Shown here: positions 42,673 through 53,205 of the stretch, one piece after another | Position numbering within the stretch: the stretch's first letter is position 1 | Layout of the letters: each line of letters begins with the position of its first letter | From: Trichomonas vaginalis G3 | Taxonomy: Eukaryota; Parabasalia; Trichomonadida; Trichomonadidae | Assembly: GCF_026262505.1 (NCBI RefSeq) | Contig: NC_067203.1 | Span: 12,164,392 to 12,228,391, forward strand | Direction of reading: 5' to 3' | Length of the DNA stretch: 64,000 nt | Made by a program: the position numbers and the translations under genes | The notes under the pieces: model-generated | The model's database searches: none | The model's input: only the letters and a program-made list of their open reading frames with translations | What the model was told of the DNA's origin: nothing

Positions 42673-44724
42673 TTGCCTTGCCTTTATATTGATATAATTT
42701 TCAATTGTTCTTTCACTTCAATCCAATATATATATAAAAACCATTTAAAAGTGCACATTTAATACTTTTTGATCTAATTAAATTTCTTTTCAAACATTCA
42801 TAATAAACATTTTCAAAAAAAAATTCAATTGCTCATCAAAAACTTCAATCCAATATATATATAAAAACCATTTAAAAGTGCACATTTAATACTTTTTGAT
42901 CTAATTAAATTTCTTTTCAAACATTCATAATAAACATTTTCAAAAAAAAATTCAATTGCTCATCAAAAACTTCCAAATTGAAAACAATTTAATTAATTTT
43001 TTTACTAAAATCCTCAATATTGCCCTAATTGTTTGATTAAATTTCCAAATTTTACCGAATTAGATTTTACACTTTTCTGACTTTTTGTCAGGGAACGAAG
43101 CGACACAAAAAATGTGGGAAAGTGTAATTCTCAGTAATATGATTAATTTTTCCATTTAACGCCGAACAGCATTTGAATCAAAAATAATCGCATGGCTGAG
43201 AATTTAATTTTTGGAATTCAATATTAAAATTATTCTTCTCTTCGATCAATGATAAATCTAGAAAATCATTTTCACAAAACTTTCTGAATTCTTCTCCGTT
43301 GAAAAGTTTCACGTTATATTATGTATTTCATATTTTCCTAACTATCATATATTTATTTTCAAACAAGAATTAATAATATATTGCAACTCAAAATTAAATT
43401 TTTTCTAAAGATTTTTGACGTTATGTATTTTAAAGAATTCTCGGCAAACATTTATATAAATGATTTTATTTTTGAAGTTTTTGAAGTAAATTACTCGAAT
43501 GATTCAAATTGGGTATGAAGAATCAGTATTTAGGTTAAGGATCTCGTATGGAGAAAAATCTTCTTCAACTCTAAACTTCAGTTTGGAGACACTTTACAAA
43601 TTGTAAACTTCAAATTGGCAAAATATATATATAAATATCAGTCCTGTTCCTAAATTTAACAAGCTTGTGCTCAAACTTGATATGTAGGAAGTACTTAACA
43701 TTTAATTAAGAATTGGCAAATTATATCAAGGAATATTTTTGTAATTTCATGAATAATATAAATGAAAGTAATCAACATAGAAATGCGAAAGCAAACTCCC
43801 TTAGGCTAAACTGATTTTATTGGGAATCAATGAAAAATATTTTAGATTTAATTTTATCGATGATCTAAGAGAGATCATTAATAGATTAGATGAAAACTAT
43901 AGTAGTTTTATTCGTATTATCAAATAAAGATTATTTTAAATTGAATATGCATAAAAAATCTGTGATATGATATTTTGTGGTAGTGACTAATATCTATAGT
44001 TGAAATATAATATAAACTCGCCATAAATGCTGATTAGCATTCAAGAAATAAAAATTCAAATAATATATCTAAATAAATATTGGAACTATTTCTTGGGATC
44101 AGTAGATCATTGAAATCCCAAAAATATTGCCCATGAAATCAAACATTGGAAGCTCATCTTGATAGAGAACATATACAAAAAAAATATTAGAGAGTTTTAA
44201 AAATTATTTAAGGGTGCACCCGTATGTACGTTTATTTGAGAGGAGGAGGATTACCCTCTCAATTTTGAGGGATTCGTTAGTTTATTTTCTCGATGAATAT
44301 GCAATAAAATTTGATTTTTACCTTATCAATATACTTCATATAATATACACATGTTCATGTAAAAACTTTTTTCCAAAATCCTCAAGAATTAAGGGATTTT
44401 TGAATTTTAAGAATTTTTTTCGAATTTTTTCGAAAAAAAAAATATTTTCAGAACAGCCTTAACGGCTAAGATTTAGGAACAATGTTAAGTATCAAAAAGA
44501 AAGGAGGTCTGATATAGACAACATATATCGTTGAAGGTTGAAAAAATCTCTAATATTTGAGCCCAAAATTTCAAATTTTAATTTTTTGAAAAAAGAGGCC
44601 ACCCGTATGTACGTTTATTTGAGAGGAGGAGGATTATATTTTTGAAAGGGTGAAACATTATGAATATGTTAATTATATAATAATATGTATTATTATAAAA
44701 AAGAAAAAAAAAAAACAAAAAAAG
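42673..44724. other. Host DNA between two Mavericks; short repeats, no gene
   Basis: AT-rich with no supported coding frame. A 127-bp unit starting 'cttcaatccaatatat' is duplicated in tandem (about 42715-42841 and 42842-42970). A 37-bp direct repeat 'cacccgtatgtacg..gaggaggaggatta' occurs at 44216-44252 and 44600-44636. Short frames at 44214-44462 are rich in Phe/Ile/Lys and not convincing. Confidence 0.55.
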
Positions 44725-45108
44725 GTAGTGGGGCTTCCAGGCGCGTTGCGCCCTCTAGCCCCGAAGATGTTTAGTATAATGAAGTTTTTTTTTTCTTGGG
44801 ATGGGCCTCCAGGCACTTCGTGCCCCTCTAGCCCATAAAAAATTTCTGAGGACGAGCCAGCCGGTGACTTTTTTGTAGAGCACTCAAAATAGTATAACTT
44901 TGTCCGGACAAGTAAGGGTCTATCGTCGCTACAGGAAAAGTTACGGGCGTTCAAAGGAAGTATACTTTGAGAAGCCTTTTCTCCATTTTAAAACAAGATA
45001 GGATGGTTATTTTACAAAACTAACAACACTTTGACCGAGTAGTTTTTTGTGCTGAACAAAAGTGTCATATAAACAACCGTCAAAAACCGCTTTTTAACTT
45101 CACTTAAA
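44725..45108. repeat. Terminal inverted repeat and subterminal region, left end of copy 3
   Basis: Two GC-rich blocks (44732-44766 and 44801-44834) face each other like those at the right end of copy 2. 'gccagccggtgac' and the last 60 bases ('aaaagtgtcatataaacaaccgtc' through 'cttaaaatgccacgtaag') match 42423-42530 inverted. A poly-A-rich tract precedes the first block. Confidence 0.78.
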
Positions 45109-45528
45109 ATGCCACGTAAGCTACGTAAGAATATACGTAAGAGGAAGAGAGCATTGAAACATCCAATAGTAAAACTGACACCACAACAACAGTTGCAACA
45201 ACAAATTATGAATGACCCCACTATGTTGCAACAAATGTCAAGCAACCCTATGCTTTTAAACCGAGTTATAGGTGCACAGAGTGGAGGTTTAAGAGCGGCA
45301 CTTTTAGCGAAAATGGCAGGCTATGGTGGAGCTGCAGACGGAACAGCTTATAACCCTCAAAGTCAAATGAATTTGAGTTCACTCAAAAATCAAATAACAG
45401 ATGTCAAAAAGTCAAACATAGACATACAGAAACAAATAAGTGAAAACGAAAAGAAACTAGAATATGACAGACACACAAAGAAACTAAATGAGTTAAACGT
45501 AGAGAAAAAGAAGAAAGAAGTGTTGTAA
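45109..45528 (+). CDS. Basic, Gln-rich, coiled-coil protein, 139 residues
   Basis: N-terminus RKLRKNIRKRKRALKHP, then a Gln-rich patch (QQQLQQQ), a Met/Asn-rich helix, a Gly-rich link and a C-terminal coiled coil (about residues 90-139) full of Lys and Glu. Its first 12 bases are part of the sequence shared with the end of copy 2. The arginine/lysine start suggests DNA condensation in the virion, as in core proteins; this is inferred from composition. Confidence 0.65.
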   Translation: MPRKLRKNIRKRKRALKHPIVKLTPQQQLQQQIMNDPTMLQQMSSNPMLLNRVIGAQSGGLRAALLAKMAGYGGAADGTAYNPQSQMNLSSLKNQITDVKKSNIDIQKQISENEKKLEYDRHTKKLNELNVEKKKKEVL

Positions 45529-46614
45529 GACGAGTTACGGAAAGTGAGGTGAACCGAAAAAGTGACACTTATTTGGTCGGATAAATTCCCTATATATTTA
45601 CTTGTCAAAAAAAATCAGACTTTTTTTGCTTTAAAAAATTTATAAGTTAATTATTGAGAACGAAGGTAAAAGGAAATGGATATCTCTTACCTTTCATTCC
45701 CTCGAGAAAGTTCAAAAACTTGGGTGCAATCAGTTCTGATTGCACCCAAGTTTTTGAACTTTGTATAAGGAATTGTTGGCTATGATGTACTGATCATGAA
45801 TCAGTACATCATAGCCAACAATTCCTTCGCAAACAGCGGGAAACTTTGTCCGAATAGTTTAACATTCAGACAAAGTTTCCCGCTGTCAGAGAGGGAATGG
45901 AAGGGTAAGAGGTATATATTCATAATGTATACCTCTTACCCTTTCATTCCCTCGAGAAAGTTCAAAAACTTGGGTGCAATCAGTTCTGATTGCACCCAAG
46001 TTTTTGAACTTTGTATAAGGAATTGTTGGCTATGATGTACTGATCATGAATCAGTACATCATAGCCAACAATTCCTTCGCAAACAGCGGGAAACTTTGTC
46101 CGAATAGTTTAACATTCAGACAAAGTTTCCCGCTGTCAGAGAGGGAATGGAAGGGTAAGAGGTATATATTCATAATGTATACCTCTTACCCTTTCATTCC
46201 CTCGAGAAAGTTCAAAAACTTGGGTGCAATCAGTTCTGATTGCACCCAAGTTTTTGAACTTTGTATAAGGAATTTTGGCTATGATGTACTGATCATGAAT
46301 CAGTACATCATAGCCAACAATTCCTTCGCAAACAGCGGGAAACTTTGTCCGAATAGTTTAACATTCAGACAAAATAATTTAAAATAATGAAAAAGTTGAT
46401 TTGTGAATCATTGAAATATTAATGCTGTTATATATATATATATCAGATGATATAAGATGATTTTTTTAAATAAAAAATAAAATTTAATTTTTTAATTGTT
46501 AAAATAAGAATAGTAAGCTTGACAAGTAATTTAAGTTTTTGCTTTGTAAAGTTATTTGGTTGGCAAATGCATTGTGTCACTTTTTGTTTGAGTTCACTTT
46601 CCGTAATTTGTCTT
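45527..46614. repeat. Large imperfect palindrome around the hairpin array
   Basis: The 42 bases at 45527-45568 ('aagacgagttacggaaagtga..aaaaagtgacac') and the 41 bases at 46574-46614 are inverted copies of each other at about 85 percent. They flank the whole hairpin array and end exactly at the stop of one gene and the start of the next. Confidence 0.75.
45683..46374. repeat. 250-bp tandem array made of four consecutive hairpins
   Basis: The unit repeats with exact 250-bp spacing ('ctcgagaaag' at 45701, 45951 and 46201), about 2.8 copies, nearly identical. In the first unit: hairpin 1 has 27-bp perfect arms (45707-45733, 45736-45762) with a 2-base loop. Hairpin 2 has 28-bp perfect arms (45767-45794, 45800-45827) with a 5-base loop. 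Hairpin 3 has 18-bp arms (45833-45850, 45869-45886). Hairpin 4 has 26-bp arms with one G-T pair (45891-45916, 45928-45953). Spacers are 4-6 bases or less. The 46200 copy lacks one T in hairpin 2 and stops inside hairpin 3. The open frames through it are a by-product. Function unknown. Confidence 0.92.
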
Positions 46615-49279
46615 ATGATAGAAGAACAACTGAAAGAACTAAGTACAGAGGAATATGCGAAAAAAGTGTCAGAAAAAGCAGCAGAAGTAGCAAAAATGGA
46701 ACAAGATGTTATAAATTTGAAAAACCATACTACTCAATATAAAGTACTGAAAGATGAAGAAATAAAACAAAAAGCCCTGAAGACATATATGGATAGCGAT
46801 GAGTATAAAAAAGAAGTTGAAGCAAATGTAAAGGCAGAAAAACTTTTACAGTTGCAAAACCAAACCGTACAGTATGAAAACTTAGCACAAGAAAGTAAAA
46901 ATAACGACGCAGCCATGCAAAAGGCAATGAAAAGCGCAGAATATATAAAAGCTAATAATGACTGGTTAGATGCCCAAGCCAACGCTAAAGCAGCCCAACT
47001 TATAGGGTCAATAAGGACAAAAATACAAGCGGATGAAGACAGTTCAAATGAAGCTTTAATGAATGCTGACTTTAAGAACGCCTTCGAAGCTCTTCATAGT
47101 AAGGTGAAACTAGTGAACGACTTCTCATCTGGAAAGAAACTGAAGTCTGAAGGTTTCGACAACGAGTTAAGAGAAGTAGCACAAAATATGACGAAAATAA
47201 CAGATGCAGCAACGAGACAGGCAGTTCAAAGTGCCTATGACGCCGTTAGAGCAACTGTTGTGGAAAGTCAAGAAAAAGAGTTACAACAGACCAAAACAGA
47301 CCTAGTAAATGCTTTCTTAAGAACGAAAAGTCAGGTAGGACATTATGCTGCAGATGGAACATATGTGCCAGCTGGTGGAACTTATATACCAGCTGGTGGA
47401 ACTTATATACTAGCTAGTGGAACTTATATACCACCAAACCCTCCAAGAGAAGCACCTGCACCAGGACTACCTAAAACATTTACATCGTCACATGAACACA
47501 GACACAGGCATGCACCAAAACCAACACAACAACAACCAACACAACAACCAACAGTTCAAAACACTGCACCACAACCAACAGTTCAAAACACTGCACCACA
47601 ACCAACAGTTCAAAACACTGCACCACAACCAACAGTTCAAAACACTGCACAGCAACAACCACAAACAGAGCAAGGACATAAAAGAAGTAGAGAACAAGGA
47701 AACCAAGAATTCTTAAAAATGCTTAAGGAAGACTATGGTTACCCAGATACTCTTGACTTTAGTGACAGATATAAAGAAGCTATTAGAAAGTTCAAGGAAG
47801 GAAATACTGACCCGAACCTATTTAGCTTTATGGTTCAGCACCAAATGGGATATAATTTCAAACCTGGAAAATACAAGCTCGCTAAGGGATATGATTTAAT
47901 AGCATATCATCCAAATGACATGGATGAATTTACTCCAAGATATTTGGTGTCAGAGATAAATGATAATTCAACTATCTTCATGAAACGCGTAAAAAATAGA
48001 GACGGAACGAAAGAAGAAAGGGTTATGAATGCGGATGGCTTAAATAGGGAACTTGTTAAAAACGGTCTCGGAATATATGAAATGCCAGCAGATGAGGTAC
48101 AAGAAACTCCACAGGAAGAAGTTCAGATACAACCAGACATGGAAGAAATAGTTCAGCAACAACAGCTAGAAGAGCCTGAAGGAAACAAACAAGTCCATCC
48201 TTTGGAAACTAACTTCACAGAACTAGATGAAGATTTGGAACAGCCGAAAAATCTTGACCCTCAACAAGAGTATGCGGAGAATATGGAATCTTTCCAAGAG
48301 TCTAAGAAAAATTCGGCTGACATAGTAGAAGAATATCGAAAAATGTTCGCCGACATACAAAAGACTCCAACATCAGATGAAAATATTCAGCATAGAATGG
48401 AAGAACTGAAAGAAAGTGTACGCAAATACAACAATCCTTTTTACTTACGACCATATAACGTTCAATCTTTGGCTGAACTCGGTGAAAATAAAAGGTTAAA
48501 TTTCAACAAAACATATAGAAATGAAACATTGTTTAAAGTTCATTCAGAACCTAACCAAGATGGAAACAAACCTACTTTTGTTTCTGCAGACTATGGAACT
48601 ACAATGAGATGGGGTCATAAAGCTAATCCGGATAGGTGGTTCATAAACTTACAACCACAATTCCAAGAAGTTGTAGACGCAATGGAAGTGAATGGTGAAC
48701 CAGATATAGCTGGTATTTTCAGCGCGGCTTTAATGCCATTGAAAGATATGAAAGATGCAGATATTTTGAACCAGTATGAAATGAACATGGCTGATGGAAA
48801 TATAACACCTGACGTTCTAGAACATTTATCTCAAAGAACTACACAGAACCATAGAGATGGTATATTTGGTGAAGAGTTTAGAAAGAAAGTTAGGGAGAGA
48901 GAAGGAAGAGAACCTATTGTACATGACCTTGCAAACGAAAGTTTGCAAAATGTCATAAAAACTTACTTTGCAGACAATGAACCGAGAAGGGATGAATATT
49001 TAAGAAAACTCAAATGGACAGTACCAAATGAAATGTTAGTATTGAAAAACATGTTCCTTGACAAAATAAAACCAACTACAGAAATAAATGACGCAAGACT
49101 GAAACATTGGGTAAAAGCTTTCCCATTCACAAAAGATATTATTGGTAACATGGAAAGAAAACCAGAATGGCTACAAAAACATATATTTGGAAACGAGCAT
49201 ATTCCATGGACAAGCTCTGTTTGAAGAGCTTGAACCGGAAACTCAGGAAAGAGTCATGCAAACAATACGCGAAGACTAA
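46615..49279 (+). CDS. Large repeat-bearing element protein, ~887 residues (one frameshift)
   Basis: The frame reaches back to 46519, but the ATG at 46615 follows the flank palindrome and starts a normal helical domain (MIEEQLKELSTEEYAKK). N-terminal 250 residues: Lys/Glu/Gln coiled coil. Then a GGTYIPA-type 8-residue repeat (about 47365-47430), a His/Pro stretch, and four copies of PTVQNTAPQ (27-bp repeats, about 47549-47650). The C-terminal 500 residues look folded, with RYLVSEINDNSTIF and SADYGTTMRWGHK. A one-base shift near 49207 changes the end; the other frame continues with ALFEELEPETQERVMQTIRED to 49279. Likely a structural or scaffold protein; family not recognised. Confidence 0.7.
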
Positions 49280-49322
49280 ATACAAACTATGACAAAACTT
49301 TCTAGGATATAGGTTACCTGAG

Positions 49323-49584
49323 ATGGGCGACCAGAGCCCAAAGGCAAAAAGGACATGGGAAATTTACAACATACTAGGTGAACATGAGGCAAAGATGCAA
49401 CGACTTGAAGCAGAGGGCAAGTTACCAAAAGCGACACCAAAGAAGAAGAGTAGAACAAAGTGAAAATAGTGAAGAAGTAACTTCATCTAGTGAAAGTAGT
49501 GGCAATGAAGGAAAAAGAAGAGTTAAAAACTCAGTCAGGAAGAAAGTAAAGCTTGGTACGAGTGGGTTCTATTATGATATATAA
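49323..49584 (+). CDS. Small charged protein, ~86 residues (one frameshift)
   Basis: First frame starts MGDQSPKAKRTWEIYNILGE at 49323 and ends in Lys-rich KATPKKKSRTK; the second frame continues with Ser/Glu-rich SENSEEVTSSSESSGNEG and a basic end. Ends 32 bases before the capsid start. Unstructured, alternating basic and acidic parts. Function unknown; a scaffold or core protein is possible. Confidence 0.5.
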
Positions 49585-49615
49585 ATCCAACTATTCTATA
49601 TTTTACCCATATGAA

Positions 49616-51220
49616 ATGTACGCCGCTCAGAATATAACGCCAACAGTTTTGGATGCCATGAACGGAAATGTTTCCGAATGGTATAACGAATGCGACAATG
49701 CCATTAGAAGGTCAGAAATAGTTCCTGGAACTTACGAATATACAACTGCTGTTTCTTATGGAAACGTAGGTGAGTTTGGAGAAGGTTCTTCAACAACAGT
49801 AGATATTGCTTGCGACAGGTTTCATATTATTTCTATTGACAACTCATTCTTATACGTGGAACAAGACATTGAAATAAAACCTTCTGCCAAGTTGTCTGAC
49901 AAGAAAGGTTGCAATGGAATTTTCTATGTCGGATACCAATATGCTCCAGAAGTTTTCATGGGATATAAGATATATTCTAACTCTGACTTAGTTCAAACAG
50001 TAACATGGGCAAACTATGAATGGTTCGCTTTGAGAAACTCAGTACAACCACAAGCTAGAGAACAAACAGACCAGTATGCAAATATTGAGAAAATAAGAAG
50101 ACTTGACCCTAACGTTCCAGGAGTTTATGTTAACCTTTCTGGTTCAGATGGAACTGCTGCCACTAAAGTAAAACTGAAACTTAGAGTTCCTTTGTCATCT
50201 TTCCTCATCTTCAGGTTTTTAAGATACTTGCCAAACTGGGCAGGAAAAATTTCTATCGAACTTACTCCAAGCAAAAATAACTTAGTCATTGCACAACACA
50301 AGACCCATTCACTATTACAGACGTAAAGGGAACAAATCAAACGTCATTCGCCGAATTTTGCAAAGACAAAGTTGACTTAGACTTTGGTTTCTCAAACTTC
50401 AACAATGAAGTAAACTATTTTTCAATGCTGCTGGAACTGCTTGGGACCCAGTTAAGTTCACATGCGAAAAATTTGAATGCAAGAGAATAGAAAGCAGACT
50501 TGCAGTCTATATGTTGGACCCAGATATTTCAAATGCTTTAGCTGCCAAATATATTGCAGTTCCACTTATGTTCCCTATACACCAAATATCTGTCAAAGAC
50601 TTTGCAGGTGAAGTTGGAAACCAAAGTGCTGACCCAGGTGCAAGAACAGATATTGCTTTAACAACTGCAATGAAACATGCAGATACTATGTTTGTACTGT
50701 TCAGACGAACTATAAATGACTATTCTTGTTTCTACAACCCCGGTATTAAATATCATATAAACATAGATGGCAAATATTATCCAAGAGAAGAATATTCTAC
50801 AGTTGAGGATATGAGGTCATACAACTTGACATTAGATGCTATGAACTTTAACAACAACTTCACAACAACCATTAACCCTGAAATGCAAAGTTCTATTATG
50901 CCATATGTGAAAGTATGGACTCATACAGGAGGTCAAAAAACTCAATATACAAATGGAGACCGTTCAAAACTTTTGGCTTGGCATTCCATTTGCTGACTCA
51001 GAAGACTTTATGGGTGGTATTTCAACTGTTGGTACTGTACAAATACAATATACTGGTGACAGAGACGGTCCAGATGAACTGAGAGCAAAGAAGTTTACAA
51101 AACCAATAGCACTTTTCACGGAAATGCTCTTTTGAAGATTCGTTCGATGAAACCTGCTGGGCTCCTCAGATTGGCATAACGACAGCTTCCATCGAGCAGA
51201 TTTTGGCAGCAGGTCAGTAA
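49616..51220 (+). CDS. Major capsid protein candidate, double jelly-roll type (frameshifted)
   Basis: Start is the ATG at 49616 after TTTTACCCATATGAAATG. About 530 residues over four frames: 49616-50326, a bridge at about 50300-50420 (DPFTITDVKGTNQTSF), 50400-50996, then 50985-51140 (GIPFADSEDFMGGISTVG) and a last frame ending at 51220 with EQILAAGQ. Many beta segments with FLIFRFLRYLPNWAGKI and NPGIKYHINIDGKYYPREEY; the second recalls the P-x-G-x-Y-I-DGKYYP region shared by Polinton capsid proteins. Length and position (next to minor capsid, ATPase and helicase genes) fit the major capsid protein. Frame breaks are single-base. Confidence 0.72.
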
Positions 51221-51286
51221 GTTGTTCTTGAACTGACTTCTCTCCGTCAAATATTGACAGTACGCCAGTTTTGACATAATATTGTA

Positions 51287-51532
51287 TTATAAACTTACCT
51301 TTAGAAATATCTGTAAGTTTTTTGTTATATTTTTGTCTGCTTCAAGAACTTTCACCATTTCAGTTATACCAACTTTCTTTGCTTTATGAAAATATTTTGG
51401 TTCAGCAAATATTGCTATTCTATAACATTTACCATTGTTTGTATAAAGAACTATTCTGTCAATGTATTTGTATTGTTTGTGTGTGTAAACTTTGTTCTGC
51501 ATCAATTCGAAGAGATACTCGAATACGTCCAT
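51287..51532 (-). CDS. Hypothetical element protein, 81 residues
   Basis: The only reverse-strand gene in the block 45-55 kb. A small alpha/beta frame with YIDRIVLYTNNGKCYRIAIF, and Lys-rich ends. Divergent from the next gene, with starts 18 bases apart, each with a TTTTA(T/C)T box. Function unknown. Confidence 0.55.
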   Translation of the reverse strand: MDVFEYLFELMQNKVYTHKQYKYIDRIVLYTNNGKCYRIAIFAEPKYFHKAKKVGITEMVKVLEADKNITKNLQIFLKVSL

Positions 51533-51550
51533 CTTTTTATTCTAAGTAAA

Positions 51551-52039
51551 ATGTCATTTCCGAAAAATAGAAGCGTGAGTGTTTCAAAAGGTTTAATGGC
51601 GGTGGCAGATGTGAAGTTAAATTCACCAACTCAAACAAACAGTCAAAGTGTTGTTGTCAATGTCAAAGACAGAGATGTTGAAGTGGGGAAACCATACGAG
51701 GACGAAGATGGTATAACAATTGTTCCTGTAAAAGAACAACCAACATATCCTGAAGTTAGCAGAGACTTAAGTTCTGTTGCAGATATTCGAAACGACTACC
51801 AACAACTTAAAGACAAACTTCAAACTCAGGAGAAGATTTGTCAAGCTTTAGGTATAATGTTAAACTTGGTCGAACACAACCCTGTAAAAGTGAACTCATA
51901 TGTCATTGCACCTCATGAAGTTTTGAAAGAACTATTGAAACTTTTGACAGAGGCAGACGATATAAACATCAAAGAAATAGAACCCGACATTAGTTGCTGT
52001 GGTGTTTCATATAATTCATTGACAAGATATACGTTATGA
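51551..52039 (+). CDS. Hypothetical protein with Cys-Cys-Gly motif, 162 residues
   Basis: Start at 51551, because the in-frame extension runs into the divergent gene. N-terminus Thr/Val-rich and flexible; then a coiled-coil-like part (DYQQLKDKLQTQEKIC); then PDISCCGVSYNSL near the end. The family member in copy 2 is at 38201-38815. Its stop overlaps the next ATG (ATGA), a sign of coupled translation. Location between capsid genes suggests a virion or assembly role. Confidence 0.65.
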   Translation: MSFPKNRSVSVSKGLMAVADVKLNSPTQTNSQSVVVNVKDRDVEVGKPYEDEDGITIVPVKEQPTYPEVSRDLSSVADIRNDYQQLKDKLQTQEKICQALGIMLNLVEHNPVKVNSYVIAPHEVLKELLKLLTEADDINIKEIEPDISCCGVSYNSLTRYTL

Positions 52040-52368
52040 AAGAGGTGAAAACGTTGAACTTAAAGTATAGTTTCCCAGACGTCATAAAAATATTTGACGA
52101 CCACAACATTTCATTAAAATTTATTTGCTAAGTAAAAATGTCAAAACTTCTTGAAGATGTTTGAAGAAAAATAATATAGACTTTATTTCATATAAAGGAC
52201 TTTACACACTTTTTGAACGATATGAAAGACCCTGTTTTGTTTGTTCGTGTAGACAAAGGAAAGTTCTATGTCTTTACAAAATATTTGAACTTCTTAGACA
52301 GAGAACTTCAAGAAACGCCATGTGAAAGTTTAGATGAAGTTCTTCTCCACTTTCAGAAAAACTTTTAA
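52036..52368 (+). CDS. Hypothetical small protein, frameshifted
   Basis: Frames: MKEVKTLNLKYSFPDVIKIF from 52036, then NNIDFISYKGLYTLFE, then DPVLFVRVDKGKFYVFTKYL to DEVLLHFQKNF at the stop at 52368. Two shifts join them. Copy 2's 80-residue protein at 37899-38141 has the same pattern. Function unknown. Confidence 0.5.
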
Positions 52369-52380
52369 ATATATATAAAT

Positions 52381-53180
52381 GGCAGAAGACATAATGGTTT
52401 ATACTATTACGACTAAAAACCTGAGTCATATAATTCTATAACAACAAACTTACAAAGTCCTCAAGGACGATATTGTAAACTAACTTTAAACAATGACGAC
52501 TAAAGCCTGTTTTGCTCTTTTGACACCAGAAGACTTTATTGTTGTGAATGGCAAAAAATACTCCTTTGAAGATACTTACTCAGATATACCACCAACAGGT
52601 TTTGTTTGACTTATTTAATACTTTAAGTACGGGTGTAACATGTGCTGCAACTAGAGCAGGTTTCATTATGTTTGGATGTCCGACTGAGTTTACTATAAAC
52701 AATATGAGCTATAATACAAAACTTATTTCTGGTTTTTACTACCAACAGTTTTCCTATAACAGGAAAAGGTGTCATACAAGGAATGTCTGTTCCATTGACT
52801 TTAAGTACACCTATTTTATATATTGTTTCAAACTTAGGTTCAAAGTGCTATTCGAATGTCGACAGAAACTATTATGACCAAAAGATACTTATGCGTATAA
52901 ACAATACTTTCTCTGCTGGTTTGCCTATTGTTCATTCGAAATGCAGAATTTTCAACCTTAGTGAACTCAAACACTTTGGCAAGTATAACGTTGACATTAG
53001 TTGACGCAAACTTTGTTCCTGTAAAACTTTTATGTCCTATGTATTTGTCAATGACGGCAGAAAGTTTCGAATTGGAAGATGCAACTGGTGAAAGTATTGT
53101 ATTACAAGAACAACTTCAACAAACAAATAGCTCAAGAACAACAAATGCAACAAATGGAACAACAAAGTCAAGAATAAAAA
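52381..53180 (+). CDS. Minor capsid (penton-like) protein candidate, frameshifted
   Basis: Starts MAEDIMVYTITTKN after TAAATATATATAA. Middle pieces: LTPEDFIVVNGKKYSFED, GVTCAATRAGFIMFGCPTEF, VIQGMSVPLTLSTPILYIVS. Final piece: SITLTLVDANFVPVKLLCP and a Gln/Asn/Thr tail. The last part is clearly related to the copy 2 gene at 37174-37938. At least four indels. It would form the capsid vertex with the major capsid protein. Confidence 0.55.
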
Positions 53181-53205
53181 AATATTATTTTTTTATTTTT
53201 ATAAA

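Noticed and set aside
44214-44462. 82-codon frame in the DNA between copies 2 and 3
   Set aside because: AT-driven composition (Phe, Ile, Lys, Asn), no start context, and part of it is a direct repeat found again 384 bases downstream.
45796-46387. Open frames of 79 and 113 codons on the plus strand through the hairpin array
   Set aside because: They start at the same place in successive 250-bp units and are open only because the unit happens to lack stops in that frame; the DNA is explained by the hairpins, and there is no start box or coding bias.
47417-47716. Overlapping 99-codon frame and three reverse-strand frames in the PTVQNTAPQ repeat region
   Set aside because: All are shadows of a 27-bp repeat whose length is a multiple of three, so every frame stays open.
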